NCBI RefSeq assembly: GCF_026420845.1
Contig: NZ_JAOWCB010000010.1
Coordinates: 124,001-188,000, forward strand
Origin: Streptomyces sp. PR69
GTDB taxonomy: Bacteria > Actinomycetota > Actinomycetes > Streptomycetales > Streptomycetaceae
Length of the DNA stretch: 64,000 nt
Direction of reading: 5' to 3'
In this document: positions 12,719 through 21,063 of the stretch, one piece after another
Layout of the letters: every line of letters begins with the position of its first letter
How positions within the stretch are numbered: position 1 is the first letter of the stretch
The notes under the pieces: model-generated
Seen by the model: the letters and a program-made list of their open reading frames with translations, nothing else
What the model was told of the DNA's origin: nothing
Database searches by the model: none
Program-made: the position numbers and the translations under genes

Positions 12719-12783
12719 GATCCGCACAACCCGTCCATCCGCACACAACCGCACACATCAGCACACGACCTACGGAGAGAACC

Positions 12784-13251
12784 ATGATGAACACCGGCCG
12801 CCTCAGCCTTGCCGCGGCGACGCTCACCCTAGCCGCCCTCACCGCCCTCACCGCCCTCACCGCCGTCCCCTCGGCCAACGCGGCCCCGGCCGGAGAGTCC
12901 GCACCCCGGCCCACCGCCGCACCGGTGTCCGCCGCAGCCCCCGACGGCCATCTGCACGCGTACTTCGACATCAACTTCCGGAACTACTGCGGCGGCTGGG
13001 TCGGCAATGCCGGCAACTGGGGCCAGTGCCGCAACAAGGCATCTTCCCTGTGGAACAACGGTTACCCCGGCAACCTCGACGACGTCTGGGTGCACTGGGA
13101 CACGGGCTGCCGTGGCGCGCGGCGCGGAGTGCACAACGGGGTCGCTCTCGCCGACCTGAGGCGGTGGACGTTCGACCGCAACACGGGACCCGGCTCCGGA
13201 GAGGCGCTCAACGACAACATCTCCTCCCACTGCTGGACCAATCTGCCGTGA
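12784..13251 (+). CDS. Secreted protein resembling I36-family inhibitors / crystallin-like fold
   Basis: 155 aa from the ATG at 12784 (a second ATG at 12787 is equally placed after GGAGAG). A Sec signal peptide occupies residues 1-35 (LSLAAATLTLAALTALTALT, cleavage after ANA). The mature protein has four Cys and a pattern (CRNKASSLWNNGYPGNLDDV, HWDTGCRGARRGVHNG) like Streptomyces secreted proteins assigned to the peptidase-inhibitor I36 or beta/gamma-crystallin group. No active site is recognisable, so the inhibitor role is tentative. It follows the previous gene by 65 bp and may share its transcript. A strong terminator follows. Confidence 0.7.
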   Translation: MMNTGRLSLAAATLTLAALTALTALTAVPSANAAPAGESAPRPTAAPVSAAAPDGHLHAYFDINFRNYCGGWVGNAGNWGQCRNKASSLWNNGYPGNLDDVWVHWDTGCRGARRGVHNGVALADLRRWTFDRNTGPGSGEALNDNISSHCWTNLP

Positions 13252-13288
13252 GGCTGCCGGGCCGCCGTCCAGGCGGTCCTGACCGACA

Positions 13289-13331
13289 CAGGGCCCGTGC
13301 TCCGCAACGTATCCGCGGAGCACGGGCCCTG
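13289..13331. terminator. Bidirectional hairpin terminator
   Basis: A perfect 17-bp stem (arms 13289-13305 and 13315-13331) with a 9-base loop lies between two convergent genes, 38 bp after the secreted-protein stop and 8 bp after the MBL-protein stop. Confidence 0.85.
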
Positions 13332-13338
13332 CGCCCTG

Positions 13339-14220
13339 TCAGCACCGTGCGTCCAGCGGGTGGCCCAGGACTTCGCCGTCCAGCTCGGCGTACGCGCGCC
13401 GCAGATTGCCCACGATCCGTTCGGGAGCCGCCGTCAGATGCCCGAAGTCGCCCGGGCCCGCCGCCCTGGCGGCCTGAAGCGGGGTGAGGTCCTGTGACCA
13501 GCCTTTGAGGGCGACGGACTGGATCCACCGCAGATATGCCTCGGTCTCGTCGAACGCCTCGGGGCCGCAGACCCGGCCGTGTCCGCAGACCACGGTGCGC
13601 GCCCCCAGAGCGCGCAGCGTCCCGACGGCGCGGAGCATGCCTTCGACGGACCCCAGCAGGGCGGAGGGCGCCGTGCCGCAGGACACGACGCCGCCGGCGA
13701 AGAGGAGTCCGTCGCCGGGGAGCCATGCGGCGATGTCATGGGCGGTGTGCGCGGGGCCGCAGGACAGCAGCTCGATCCGCCGCGGGCCGCAGTGCACCGT
13801 GAGCCGGTCGTCGAAGGTGACGGACGGCTGGGCGGCGCCGGCGTCCCTCCCCGCACGGGCCAGGGTGTGCGCGATGACGACCGCGCCGGGGAAGGCGGCG
13901 CCGCCGAAGGGGTGGCCACCGCAGTTGTGGGTGCTGACGACCGTCCGTACGGGCCCGGCGTCCAGGGTCCTGACGGATCTGGCCAGCCTCCGGGCACGGG
14001 CCTCGGGCACGGCCGCGCCGATGACGGTCACCCCGTCCGGGCCCGCGACGACGCCCGCGACGACGCCCGCGCAGTCCGGGGTCCCGCCATGGTCCGGTTC
14101 GGCGTACGCGAACACGCCGTCAGCGAGCGCGGTCAGCTGCGCGGGCCTGTCGCCGAAGGCCCGCGGCCGCAAGGGCACAACGGTGGAGCGCTCCCCGTGG
14201 CGGGGTTGCGGTCTTGGCAT
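13339..14220 (-). CDS. MBL-fold metallo-hydrolase-like protein with altered metal motif
   Basis: 293 aa from the ATG at 14220. The fold is recognisable: a beta-rich N-terminus (GVFAYAEPDHGGTPDCAGVV), the loop VVSTHNCGGHPFGGAAFPGA at about 95-114, the LLSCGPAHTAHDIAAWLPG segment that usually supplies the fourth His, GDGLLFAGGVV, and RTVVCGHG. The usual HxHxDH-type site reads H98-N-C-G-G-H103, so the second His/Asp ligand and the catalytic Asp are replaced by Cys and Gly. It may bind one metal, do different chemistry, or be inactive. It is the last gene of biosynthetic operon 1, 68 bp after the aspartate kinase. Role in the pathway unknown. Confidence 0.8.
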   Translation of the reverse strand: MPRPQPRHGERSTVVPLRPRAFGDRPAQLTALADGVFAYAEPDHGGTPDCAGVVAGVVAGPDGVTVIGAAVPEARARRLARSVRTLDAGPVRTVVSTHNCGGHPFGGAAFPGAVVIAHTLARAGRDAGAAQPSVTFDDRLTVHCGPRRIELLSCGPAHTAHDIAAWLPGDGLLFAGGVVSCGTAPSALLGSVEGMLRAVGTLRALGARTVVCGHGRVCGPEAFDETEAYLRWIQSVALKGWSQDLTPLQAARAAGPGDFGHLTAAPERIVGNLRRAYAELDGEVLGHPLDARC

Positions 14221-14288
14221 AACGGGCCCTTTCCGACGGGCTGGTGTGGAGTGCGGGTTCGGTCGGGGAACCCGGACGGGGCGCAGGG

Positions 14289-15698
14289 TCAGGGCGTCGG
14301 GGCCAGCGCGCCGAGCCTGCCGTTCTCCCCGGCCTGAACCGCGCCCTGAGCCCCGGTCCCTGCCCCCGCCCCTGCCCCGGTCTGAACCCCGGGCGACGCC
14401 ACCGCGCCGAGCAGAAACTCCTCGTGCAGGGCGGACACCGCTCGCGCGCAGTCCGCGTCCCGCACGGTCGCGGAGATCCGCGCCTGCGAGGCGGCGATGG
14501 AGAGGGGCTCGATCCCGGAGGCGACCAGCGCCGTCAGCATCCGGCCCGCACACCGGGGATCGCTCAGCAGACCCGCGCCCACGACGGAGACCTTCGCCAC
14601 GCGCGCGTCGACGGCCACCTCGCACGGAAACGCGGTCAGCACGCTCATTGCGGCGTCGACGTCCTTGCGGGCCACGGTGAAGTCCCAGCCGTGCCGTCCC
14701 GAGCGGTCGGTGAACCGGGTCACCACATCGACGGTGACCGAGGCTTCGGCGAGCAGGGAGAAGCCCTCCGCCCCGAACGGCGGGGCGTCGGAAGAGGCGG
14801 CGCCCATGGTGATCCTCGCGCTGTCGGGGTCATGGGCCACAGCGATCACTCGGTCATCGGATTCCAGCATCTGGGTTCCCTTCCAGTCCGAGACCACGAC
14901 GGTCCCGGGGCGGCGGTTGAAGGCACTGCGCACGCGGATGTCCACGCCCGCGCGTCCGGCAAGTTCCACCGCGCGCGTGTGCAGCACGCGCGCGCCGGCG
15001 TAGGCCATCTCCGCCATGACGCTGTTGCGGACGGAGGGGATCGGCTGAGCGTCGGGCACGAGGCGTGGATCGGCGGAGTGGATTCCGTCGACGTCGGTGT
15101 AGATCTCGCAGCATTCGGCGTCCAGTTCGACGGCGAGCGCCACGGCCGAGGTGTCCGAGCCGCCCCTCCCGAGGGTGATCACATCCCCTGCTTCGTTCAC
15201 CCCCTGGAAGCCGGCCACGACGGCCACCTGGCCGCGGGCCAGGGCCTGGCGCACCTTCGTCGCGTCGATCCGTGCGATGCGCCCGTCGGCATGCGCCCCG
15301 GAGACCTCGAACCCGGCCTGGCCTCCCAGCAGCGACAGCGCGGAGACGCCCATGTCGTCCAGCGCCATGGCCAGCAGGGCGGCGGAGCGCGCCTCTCCGG
15401 TGGCCAGCAGCTGGTCGAGCTCCCTGGGCGGCGGCACGGCGGCGGCGGTGAGCGCTTCCTCGACGAGCCGGTCGGTGGAGTCTCCCCGTGCGGAGACGAC
15501 GACCACGGTCGCGTACCCCTGCCGGCGCACTTCGGCGACTCTCCGCGCGATCTGGGCGAGCCGCTCGGGGGTGGCGCCCATCGATGTCCCGCCGAATTTC
15601 AGGACGCGGATCGGCCCTGTCGTGCCAGCTGTGTCAACCGTGCCAGCTGTGTCAGCCGTGGCAGGGGGACGCCGAGACGCGGAGCGAGCGGATTTCAT
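14289..15698 (-). CDS. Aspartate kinase, cluster-associated paralogue
   Basis: 469 aa from the ATG at 15698. The amino-acid kinase domain starts at residue 33 (LKFGGTSMG) and includes GRGGSDTSAVALAVEL and the aspartate-binding EIYTDVDGIHSADPR. C-terminal ACT domains follow (VTVDVVTRFTDRSGR, VSVVGAGLLSDPRCAGRMLT), ending in a Gly/Ala-rich tail. It is about 45 residues longer than streptomycete housekeeping LysC because of low-complexity tails at both ends. It phosphorylates L-aspartate to 4-phospho-aspartate. Its place between an exporter and an MBL protein in a biosynthetic operon suggests a dedicated, possibly feedback-resistant supply of aspartyl phosphate or semialdehyde. Feedback behaviour cannot be read by eye. 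Confidence 0.93.
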   Translation of the reverse strand: MKSARSASRRPPATADTAGTVDTAGTTGPIRVLKFGGTSMGATPERLAQIARRVAEVRRQGYATVVVVSARGDSTDRLVEEALTAAAVPPPRELDQLLATGEARSAALLAMALDDMGVSALSLLGGQAGFEVSGAHADGRIARIDATKVRQALARGQVAVVAGFQGVNEAGDVITLGRGGSDTSAVALAVELDAECCEIYTDVDGIHSADPRLVPDAQPIPSVRNSVMAEMAYAGARVLHTRAVELAGRAGVDIRVRSAFNRRPGTVVVSDWKGTQMLESDDRVIAVAHDPDSARITMGAASSDAPPFGAEGFSLLAEASVTVDVVTRFTDRSGRHGWDFTVARKDVDAAMSVLTAFPCEVAVDARVAKVSVVGAGLLSDPRCAGRMLTALVASGIEPLSIAASQARISATVRDADCARAVSALHEEFLLGAVASPGVQTGAGAGAGTGAQGAVQAGENGRLGALAPTP

Positions 15699-15712
15699 CG
15701 GATCAAGCCCTT

Positions 15713-17029
15713 TCAGGAGTGCGCCGGCGCCTTCGCCGGCTCTGTGGCGGTGGCGTCGGTGGAGGTGACGTCCGTGGGGGTGACGGCGGCGCAGGCCGCC
15801 ATGGCGGTGAAGTGGCGGCGGAACACCACGACGAGGACGGTGGCGGCGAGCGCGGCGGCGGCGCCCCCGAGGAAGGAGACCGGGCCGAGACCGGCGCCGA
15901 TGAGGGCGAGGCCGGCCACCACGGCGAGCGACTCGGCCAGGCCCCATACGAAGGTCAGCGTGCCGATGGCCAGCGCGGGGCGGCCGCCGGAGATGCCCAC
16001 GGCCAGCGTCTGGTAGACGGGTCCGTAGATCATCTCGCCGAGCGTGATGCCCAGCACCGCCAGCAGCATGACCGGCATGCCGGCTCCGGCGGCGACCAGC
16101 AGCGCCGTGCCCGCGCCCAGGGCCAGGTTGGAGATCACGACAAGCGCCGGTTCGCCCAGGGTGCGCGACCACCGGGTGACCAGTGCCTGGAGCAGCACGA
16201 TGGCCACGCTCCCGGCGGCGAACAGCAGCCCGACGCTCCGCGCTCCCAGCAGCGGGGTCGCATAGGCGGAGAACACCCCGTAGAACTGCGCATACGCCAC
16301 GGTGGTGAGGAAGTTGGCCGCCAGCAGGATCGCCACGACACGTCTGCCGGGCGCGGCGGGCCGCGCGGCGGCCGGTGCGCCGGAGGGCGGCGCGCTCCGC
16401 CCGGCCAGACGGGCGGCCAGCAGGATGCCGACCGCGGCGAAGCCGATCGGGGCCAGCGCGTAGAAGCGCTCCGAAGCGGTGTAGGCCAGCGAGGAGACCA
16501 GGGGAGCCAGTCCCCCCGCGGCGTTCAGCGCGATGTTCTCGTAGGAGAAGGCTCTGCGCGTCTGGGCCGAGTCGAATTGATGGACGATCAGGGTCAGTTG
16601 GGCCAGCGTGGCGAGGGAACTGGCCAGGCCGAACACCATGGAGAGAAGCAGCCAGCCGGCCAGCGAGCGGACGGAGAGCAGCCCCATCAGGCACATGGCG
16701 GCCGCGGCCGCCGCTATCGCCGCCTGTGAGCCGATGATGAAGTTCCGCTCGCTGCCGGGTCGCAGCACCCGGACGAACGCCAGCGAACCGAGCCGGTTGG
16801 CGAGGACCGCCGCCCCGACGATCAGCCCGACGCCGCCGGCCGTGAACAGCCCGCTGTCGAGCAGCCACACGGGGAAGAAGGGATAGAGAACGCCCCATGC
16901 GCCATAGCTGAAGAACCGCAGGACGTACGGCGTCCAGCCGCCGGGCGGCTTTCTCTGCTCGCCGGTCCCGGCGTCGCCGCTCGTGACGTCGCCGCTCGTG
17001 ACGTCGGCGGTCCTGGCGTCGCCGGTCAT
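15713..17029 (-). CDS. MFS transporter, biosynthetic operon 1
   Basis: 438 aa with twelve hydrophobic segments (first YGAWGVLYPFFPVWLLD, about residues 37-60; last FLGGAAAALAATVLVVVF). It is a DHA1-type drug/metabolite exporter with a motif-A-like loop (LANRLGSLAFVRVLRPG). The N-terminus carries a TSGDVTSGD repeat and the C-terminus TDVTSTDATATEPA. Its ATG overlaps the ATP-grasp stop by 4 bases, and it lies 14 bases before the aspartate kinase, so it belongs to the operon. Likely job: export of the cluster product and self-protection. A second MFS gene of the same class lies in operon 2. Confidence 0.88.
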   Translation of the reverse strand: MTGDARTADVTSGDVTSGDAGTGEQRKPPGGWTPYVLRFFSYGAWGVLYPFFPVWLLDSGLFTAGGVGLIVGAAVLANRLGSLAFVRVLRPGSERNFIIGSQAAIAAAAAAMCLMGLLSVRSLAGWLLLSMVFGLASSLATLAQLTLIVHQFDSAQTRRAFSYENIALNAAGGLAPLVSSLAYTASERFYALAPIGFAAVGILLAARLAGRSAPPSGAPAAARPAAPGRRVVAILLAANFLTTVAYAQFYGVFSAYATPLLGARSVGLLFAAGSVAIVLLQALVTRWSRTLGEPALVVISNLALGAGTALLVAAGAGMPVMLLAVLGITLGEMIYGPVYQTLAVGISGGRPALAIGTLTFVWGLAESLAVVAGLALIGAGLGPVSFLGGAAAALAATVLVVVFRRHFTAMAACAAVTPTDVTSTDATATEPAKAPAHS

Positions 17030-18315
17030 GACGTCGGCGTCCAGGCAGGGCGTCGCGGGCCGTCGGCGGTGTGGACGACGATGCCCGCCATCTCCCGCCG
17101 GATGTCCTCAGTGGGACCGGTCAGCACGCCGACCCACGCGCTGTCGCCGGTGCCCGCCGCGCCGACGCGCCCGCCGTCGCGGACGACCTGGGTGTGCAGA
17201 CAGCGTCCGCCGGGCGGCACGGACACCGAGGTGACCACGGCTTCCTGCTCCAGGCCGTAGTAGTACGCCGTCGTGGAGCGGGGCGACGGCGACGCGCCCG
17301 CGGCGTGGTAGGCGGGCGCCGGGCTCGTCGGCACGTCCGGCAGGCCCAGGGTCACCACATGGGCGAGGATTTCCGCCGGATCCAGCCCATAGGCGAGGGC
17401 GAGCTGTTCGACATGGCCGCCGCCGCCCAGCCGGCCGGCATTGGCGTCGATCAGATACGCCCGGTCCCCGGCGGCCGCGGAACCCGCGAGACCCTCCGGC
17501 GCCAGGAACTCACTGTGGAAGTAGCCCTGCGTCATGCCCGAGCGTTCGACCAGTGCCGTCACGGCGGCCCGGCACCGGTCCCTGACCGCGGGGGACAGCC
17601 GGTCGTCCGCGGGCAGCAGATTGCTGACCTCGGTCCATCCGATCCGGCCGCGCAGGGAGAAGCCGATGAAGACGACGCGCCCCTCCTCCACGTACCCCTC
17701 CAGGCTGATCAGCCGTCCGCGGATGTCCGCTTGCAGCACCCACGGATAGCCGTCGTCGTCGGGCATGCCCGATGCCGCGACCGCGTCCCGCACCGTCCGC
17801 GCGGTGGCGTCCGGGGGCAGATGTACGACCCCCTGGCCGCCCGCCTGCTCGGCGGGCTTCAGGATCCAGCCGTGGGGCGCGGGGGCTGCCGCGGCCGGGT
17901 CGACGGCGCACCGGCGTGCCTCGGCGGCGGTGAAGCGGGACGTCGGGGGGCAGTGCTCGGGGATGATCCGGGCGACCTCGGCCTTGGAGGCGAGACGGGC
18001 GGCGGCCGGATCGGGCCGGCACAGGCCGTATGCCGCCGCTGCCGCCTCGATCAGCGGGAACTTCTCGTCGAACAGACCGGTGATCGCGAAAGCGTCCTCG
18101 GTGATCGCCGGATGGTCTGCCAGCAGACGGAGCACGGCCGCCCGGTCCTCGATGTCCACCGGGTAGCAGGCGCTGCCGTGCAGAGCCGCCGCGGACTGTG
18201 CGGAGAAGGCCGTCGGGTCCAGCAGGAACACCGGCTCGTACCCGGCGGTGCGCAGCGCCTGGGGCAGGTACTTGAGGCTGACGGCGTTGACCCCGAGGAT
18301 GATGATCTTCTTCAT
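17026..18315 (-). CDS. ATP-grasp carboxylate-amine ligase, operon 1
   Basis: 429 aa from the ATG at 18315 (MKKIIILGVNAVSLKYLPQ) after a GGGAG site. An N-terminal Rossmann-like PreATP-grasp region is followed by the ATP-grasp core: ASKAEVARIIPEHCPPTSRF, GWILKPAEQAGGQGVV (ATP-binding Lys and Gly-rich loop), LQADIRGRLISLEGYV, and AYLIDANAGRLGGGGHVEQL with the Mg-binding acidic/Asn residues. The family activates a carboxylate as acyl phosphate and couples it to an amine, making dipeptides or amides. It overlaps the MFS gene by 4 bases and follows the PLP enzyme by 13. Substrates unknown. Confidence 0.87.
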   Translation of the reverse strand: MKKIIILGVNAVSLKYLPQALRTAGYEPVFLLDPTAFSAQSAAALHGSACYPVDIEDRAAVLRLLADHPAITEDAFAITGLFDEKFPLIEAAAAAYGLCRPDPAAARLASKAEVARIIPEHCPPTSRFTAAEARRCAVDPAAAAPAPHGWILKPAEQAGGQGVVHLPPDATARTVRDAVAASGMPDDDGYPWVLQADIRGRLISLEGYVEEGRVVFIGFSLRGRIGWTEVSNLLPADDRLSPAVRDRCRAAVTALVERSGMTQGYFHSEFLAPEGLAGSAAAGDRAYLIDANAGRLGGGGHVEQLALAYGLDPAEILAHVVTLGLPDVPTSPAPAYHAAGASPSPRSTTAYYYGLEQEAVVTSVSVPPGGRCLHTQVVRDGGRVGAAGTGDSAWVGVLTGPTEDIRREMAGIVVHTADGPRRPAWTPTS

Positions 18316-18328
18316 GCGTGCGCTCCCT

Positions 18329-19564
18329 TCAGACAGCCCCGGTCGTGGCCGTCGCGGTCGTGGCCACTGTGGGCACGGCGGTCGTGGCGGTCGTGGCGGT
18401 CGCGCGGCGGCTGATCTCTTCCAGCGCGCTCGCCCCGTAGTCGATCTCCTCGCAGGTGGTGCGCGGGCCGACGGCCAGCCGTACGGCCGCCGGCACACCG
18501 CCGCGGAGCAGATAGTGCGGGGTGTGCGCGCCGTCGATCAGCCAGCAGGCCACTGAGGCCCAGCACAGCTGTGACCACAGCTCCTCGGCGGACAGCCGCT
18601 CATGGGTGACGCAGAGGATTCCGGCGTGGTGCGTGCCGGTGGTGTGCACCCGGATGCCCGGGATCTGCCGCACCCGCTCCAGCAGCATCCGCGACAGATC
18701 GGCGATGCGCCCCCAGTCGTTGTGGCGCGCCTGCCGCAGAGCGGTGTCCAGGCCGACGACGGAGGGCACGGCCTTCTCGCCCAGCTCGAACCGCCGGGCC
18801 GTGCCGGTCAGCCGGCGGATGCCGTCGTCCTCGGCGAACGCATGGGTGTGCACATCGACGCTGGCCGGTTCGGCCACGGCGCGGAACCGCTCCGACATCA
18901 CGGCGAAGCCGGTGCCGCGCGGGCCCAGAAGCGCCTTCTTGCCGGTGGCGGTCAGCAGGTCCACCGGGGTCGCGGCCAGGTCGATCGGGAGCAGCCCGGC
19001 CGACTGGCAGGCGTCGACGGCCAGCAGGGTGCGCCGCCCGCGGACCAGATCGGCCAGCGGCGCGAGCGGGGTGACGGTCCCGGTGCAGGAGGGCACATGG
19101 GTCACGGAGAACAGCGCCACATCGTCGGTGAGACGGCGGTGGCACCAGTCGAGGTCGAGGTCCCCGGCCGGGGTGAGCGGCACCTCCTCGATGGCGAAGC
19201 CGGCCTTCTTCTGGGCGTTCCGCAGCAGCAGGAGATTGCCCGCCCACTCGTACGGCGTCGTCCATACGGTGTCCCGCTCGGTGAGCGTGAGGGCGCTGAC
19301 GGCACAGTGCCAGGCGCGGGTCGCCGAGTCCGACATCGCCACGTCGTCGGCGGAGCAGTGGAACAGCTCGGAAACGGCCTGGTACACACGGTCGTTCAGG
19401 ACGTCCGCGTATGACCGTTCGGCGAAGTAGGAGCCGACCGAGGCCTCCAGGGCGAGGAAGCCGGCCACCGCCTGCCTGGTCTGAGCGCTCTGCAGCCCGG
19501 AGCCCGCGGTGTTCAGATAGGAGTTCCACAGAGGGGTGCGGGGGATGTGGGGTCCCGTGGACAT
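18329..19564 (-). CDS. Class V PLP-dependent aminotransferase / desulfurase-like enzyme
   Basis: 411 aa; ATG at 19564 behind GAAGGAGG. Fold-type I class V features: AMSDSATRAWHCAVSAL (phosphate cup), FSVTHVPSCTGTVTPL, LLAVDACQSAG (Asp to the pyridine N), and the Schiff-base Lys in LTATGKKALLGPRGTGF. The architecture matches isopenicillin-N-epimerase and SufS-like enzymes. The cysteine-desulfurase catalytic Cys loop is not evident, so an aminotransferase, lyase or epimerase is more likely. The last 25 residues are an Ala-Thr-Val tail encoded by a GGTCGTGGC-type repeat. The start lies 52 bases inside the upstream desaturase gene, an unusually long overlap. Confidence 0.86.
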   Translation of the reverse strand: MSTGPHIPRTPLWNSYLNTAGSGLQSAQTRQAVAGFLALEASVGSYFAERSYADVLNDRVYQAVSELFHCSADDVAMSDSATRAWHCAVSALTLTERDTVWTTPYEWAGNLLLLRNAQKKAGFAIEEVPLTPAGDLDLDWCHRRLTDDVALFSVTHVPSCTGTVTPLAPLADLVRGRRTLLAVDACQSAGLLPIDLAATPVDLLTATGKKALLGPRGTGFAVMSERFRAVAEPASVDVHTHAFAEDDGIRRLTGTARRFELGEKAVPSVVGLDTALRQARHNDWGRIADLSRMLLERVRQIPGIRVHTTGTHHAGILCVTHERLSAEELWSQLCWASVACWLIDGAHTPHYLLRGGVPAAVRLAVGPRTTCEEIDYGASALEEISRRATATTATTAVPTVATTATATTGAV

Positions 19565-20781
19565 GGGGGTCCTCCTTCAGCGGTCGGCGGCCAGCGGTCG
19601 GCGGGGGCGGAGGCGTGGGTGTGGGCGAGGGTGAGCACCTCGGCGAAGGTGGCCGACGTGGTCTGAGGCTCGCCGCCCGCGCGGCGCCAGGCCCGGTACT
19701 TCGTGGCGTAGCTGACGAGGGTCTCGGAGCCCTTCCGGCCGCGCCGGCGGGTGATGACGCCGCCCCAGAGCGCGTCCCACCGGGCGTAGGTGACGTCGTC
19801 GAGCAGGATGCGGTGGGCGCGCTTCATGTTCCAGAACGGGATGCTCATATTGAGGTGGTGCACCAGGTGGTAGTTGTCGTGGTGCCGCCCGAGCAGATAG
19901 TTCTCGATCGCCCAGCCATGGCGGTTCCTGGTCATGAGCAGCTGGGCGCGCTCACTCTCGGGCATCGGGTAGTGCTCGGCCAGCTCTGAGAGCCAGCCGA
20001 CGGCGATCGCGGTCGTGAACAGCGGGACGAGCCAGAACAGCAGCAGGAGATGCCACGTTCCGGTGACGACGGCGACCGCGGTGATCGTCAGCCACTGGAG
20101 GGCCAGCACCGCGCGCTCCGTCGGCAGGCTGACGGGCATGGAGACATTGGTCTTCGGGCCCTGGTAGAAGACGCGGTCGCGGACGATGTACCTGATGTAC
20201 GAGGCGGTGCGCAGTCCGAGGACCGCCAGCAGGATGTTCTCCAGGAAGAACCGCCGGTCCGACACCTGGGGGTCGTACAGACCGCAGTCGCGGTGGAACT
20301 GGTAGTCGGGGTCCTTCTCGGGGTCTCCGAGATAGCGGTGGTGGAATCCGATGTGGCTGGTGCGGTACGGCGTGTAGAGATGGAAGACGAGATATCCGGC
20401 GAACACCGTGCCGAGCGCCAGATTGAGGGCCTGGTTGCGGGCGAGCACCTTGTGGGACGACTCATGCAGCAGATTCACCAGGGCGCGCTGGGTCGATCCG
20501 ATCAGGATGAGCGCCGGCGGATAGAACCACCAGGAAACCTGCAGGCAGGCCCATATGGCCGCGGCCACGACGGCGTAGTCCGCGAGGATCGCGACGGGGG
20601 CGTGCCAGTTGTCGAGCTTTCCCAGCGGCCTCAGGCGCTTGCGCACCCCGGGGGCGATGCGGCTGAAGTCGTAGTCGACATGTCCGCCGTCGACATGTCC
20701 GCTGTCGACGCGTTCGCCGCCGTCGACGTGTTCGCTTGTTCTCTCGATAGTTCTCTCGATGGTCTGAACCGGTGGCGCCAT
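19513..20781 (-). CDS. Fatty-acid-desaturase-fold membrane di-iron oxygenase
   Basis: 422 aa. The three His clusters of membrane di-iron desaturases/hydroxylases are present: HESSH 106-110, HIGFHH 143-148, and HLVHH 305-309, preceded by HH 300-301. Hydrophobic segments lie near 62-96, 118-136, 183-200 and 228-265. There is an odd N-terminal Asp/Val/His-rich repeat (HVDGGERVDSGHVDGGHVD). The fold does O2-dependent desaturation or hydroxylation, and some members act on amino-acid-derived small molecules (RtxC in rhizobitoxine synthesis). With no fatty-acid genes nearby, a tailoring role on the cluster product is more likely than lipid desaturation. First gene of operon 1. Confidence 0.88.
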   Translation of the reverse strand: MAPPVQTIERTIERTSEHVDGGERVDSGHVDGGHVDYDFSRIAPGVRKRLRPLGKLDNWHAPVAILADYAVVAAAIWACLQVSWWFYPPALILIGSTQRALVNLLHESSHKVLARNQALNLALGTVFAGYLVFHLYTPYRTSHIGFHHRYLGDPEKDPDYQFHRDCGLYDPQVSDRRFFLENILLAVLGLRTASYIRYIVRDRVFYQGPKTNVSMPVSLPTERAVLALQWLTITAVAVVTGTWHLLLLFWLVPLFTTAIAVGWLSELAEHYPMPESERAQLLMTRNRHGWAIENYLLGRHHDNYHLVHHLNMSIPFWNMKRAHRILLDDVTYARWDALWGGVITRRRGRKGSETLVSYATKYRAWRRAGGEPQTTSATFAEVLTLAHTHASAPADRWPPTAEGGPPCPRDPTSPAPLCGTPI

Positions 20782-20792
20782 GGTCCCTCACT

Positions 20793-20902
20793 CCTGCTGT
20801 CGGGTCATCGCGGTCTGCGATCAGGAACGTAGGAGCCGGGACGGGCCTGCGGGCGGGGTCTACGACTTGAGTCACATGGGGTCACCCCCAAAGGCACACC
20901 GC
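20793..20902 (-). promoter_or_regulatory. Shared leader/promoter element, copy A (operon 1)
   Basis: About 110 bp directly upstream of the desaturase start is nearly identical to 26558-26673 upstream of operon 2. Read on the minus strand, conserved blocks include GCGGTGTGCCTTTGGGGGTG, then CTCAAGTCGTAGACCCCGCC, then CCGGCTCCTACGTTC, and CGCAGACCGCGATGAC near the start codon. The gene starts differ in sequence but not the leader, so this is a duplicated control region. The orphan response regulator at 21064 is the obvious candidate to bind it. Confidence 0.85.
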
Positions 20903-21063
20903 CTCTCCAACTCCCGTTGTGGCCATGCGCCATGGACGCCGCGACCGGCCGGCGGCGGCACCTGACATAATCCGCCGCCCGCCGGTGACACGGCCTTCGG
21001 GCGTCGCCCAGCCTGCTCGACGACAGAACGGATCCGTCCTGCGAGACAGGAGCAGTCCCTGCC

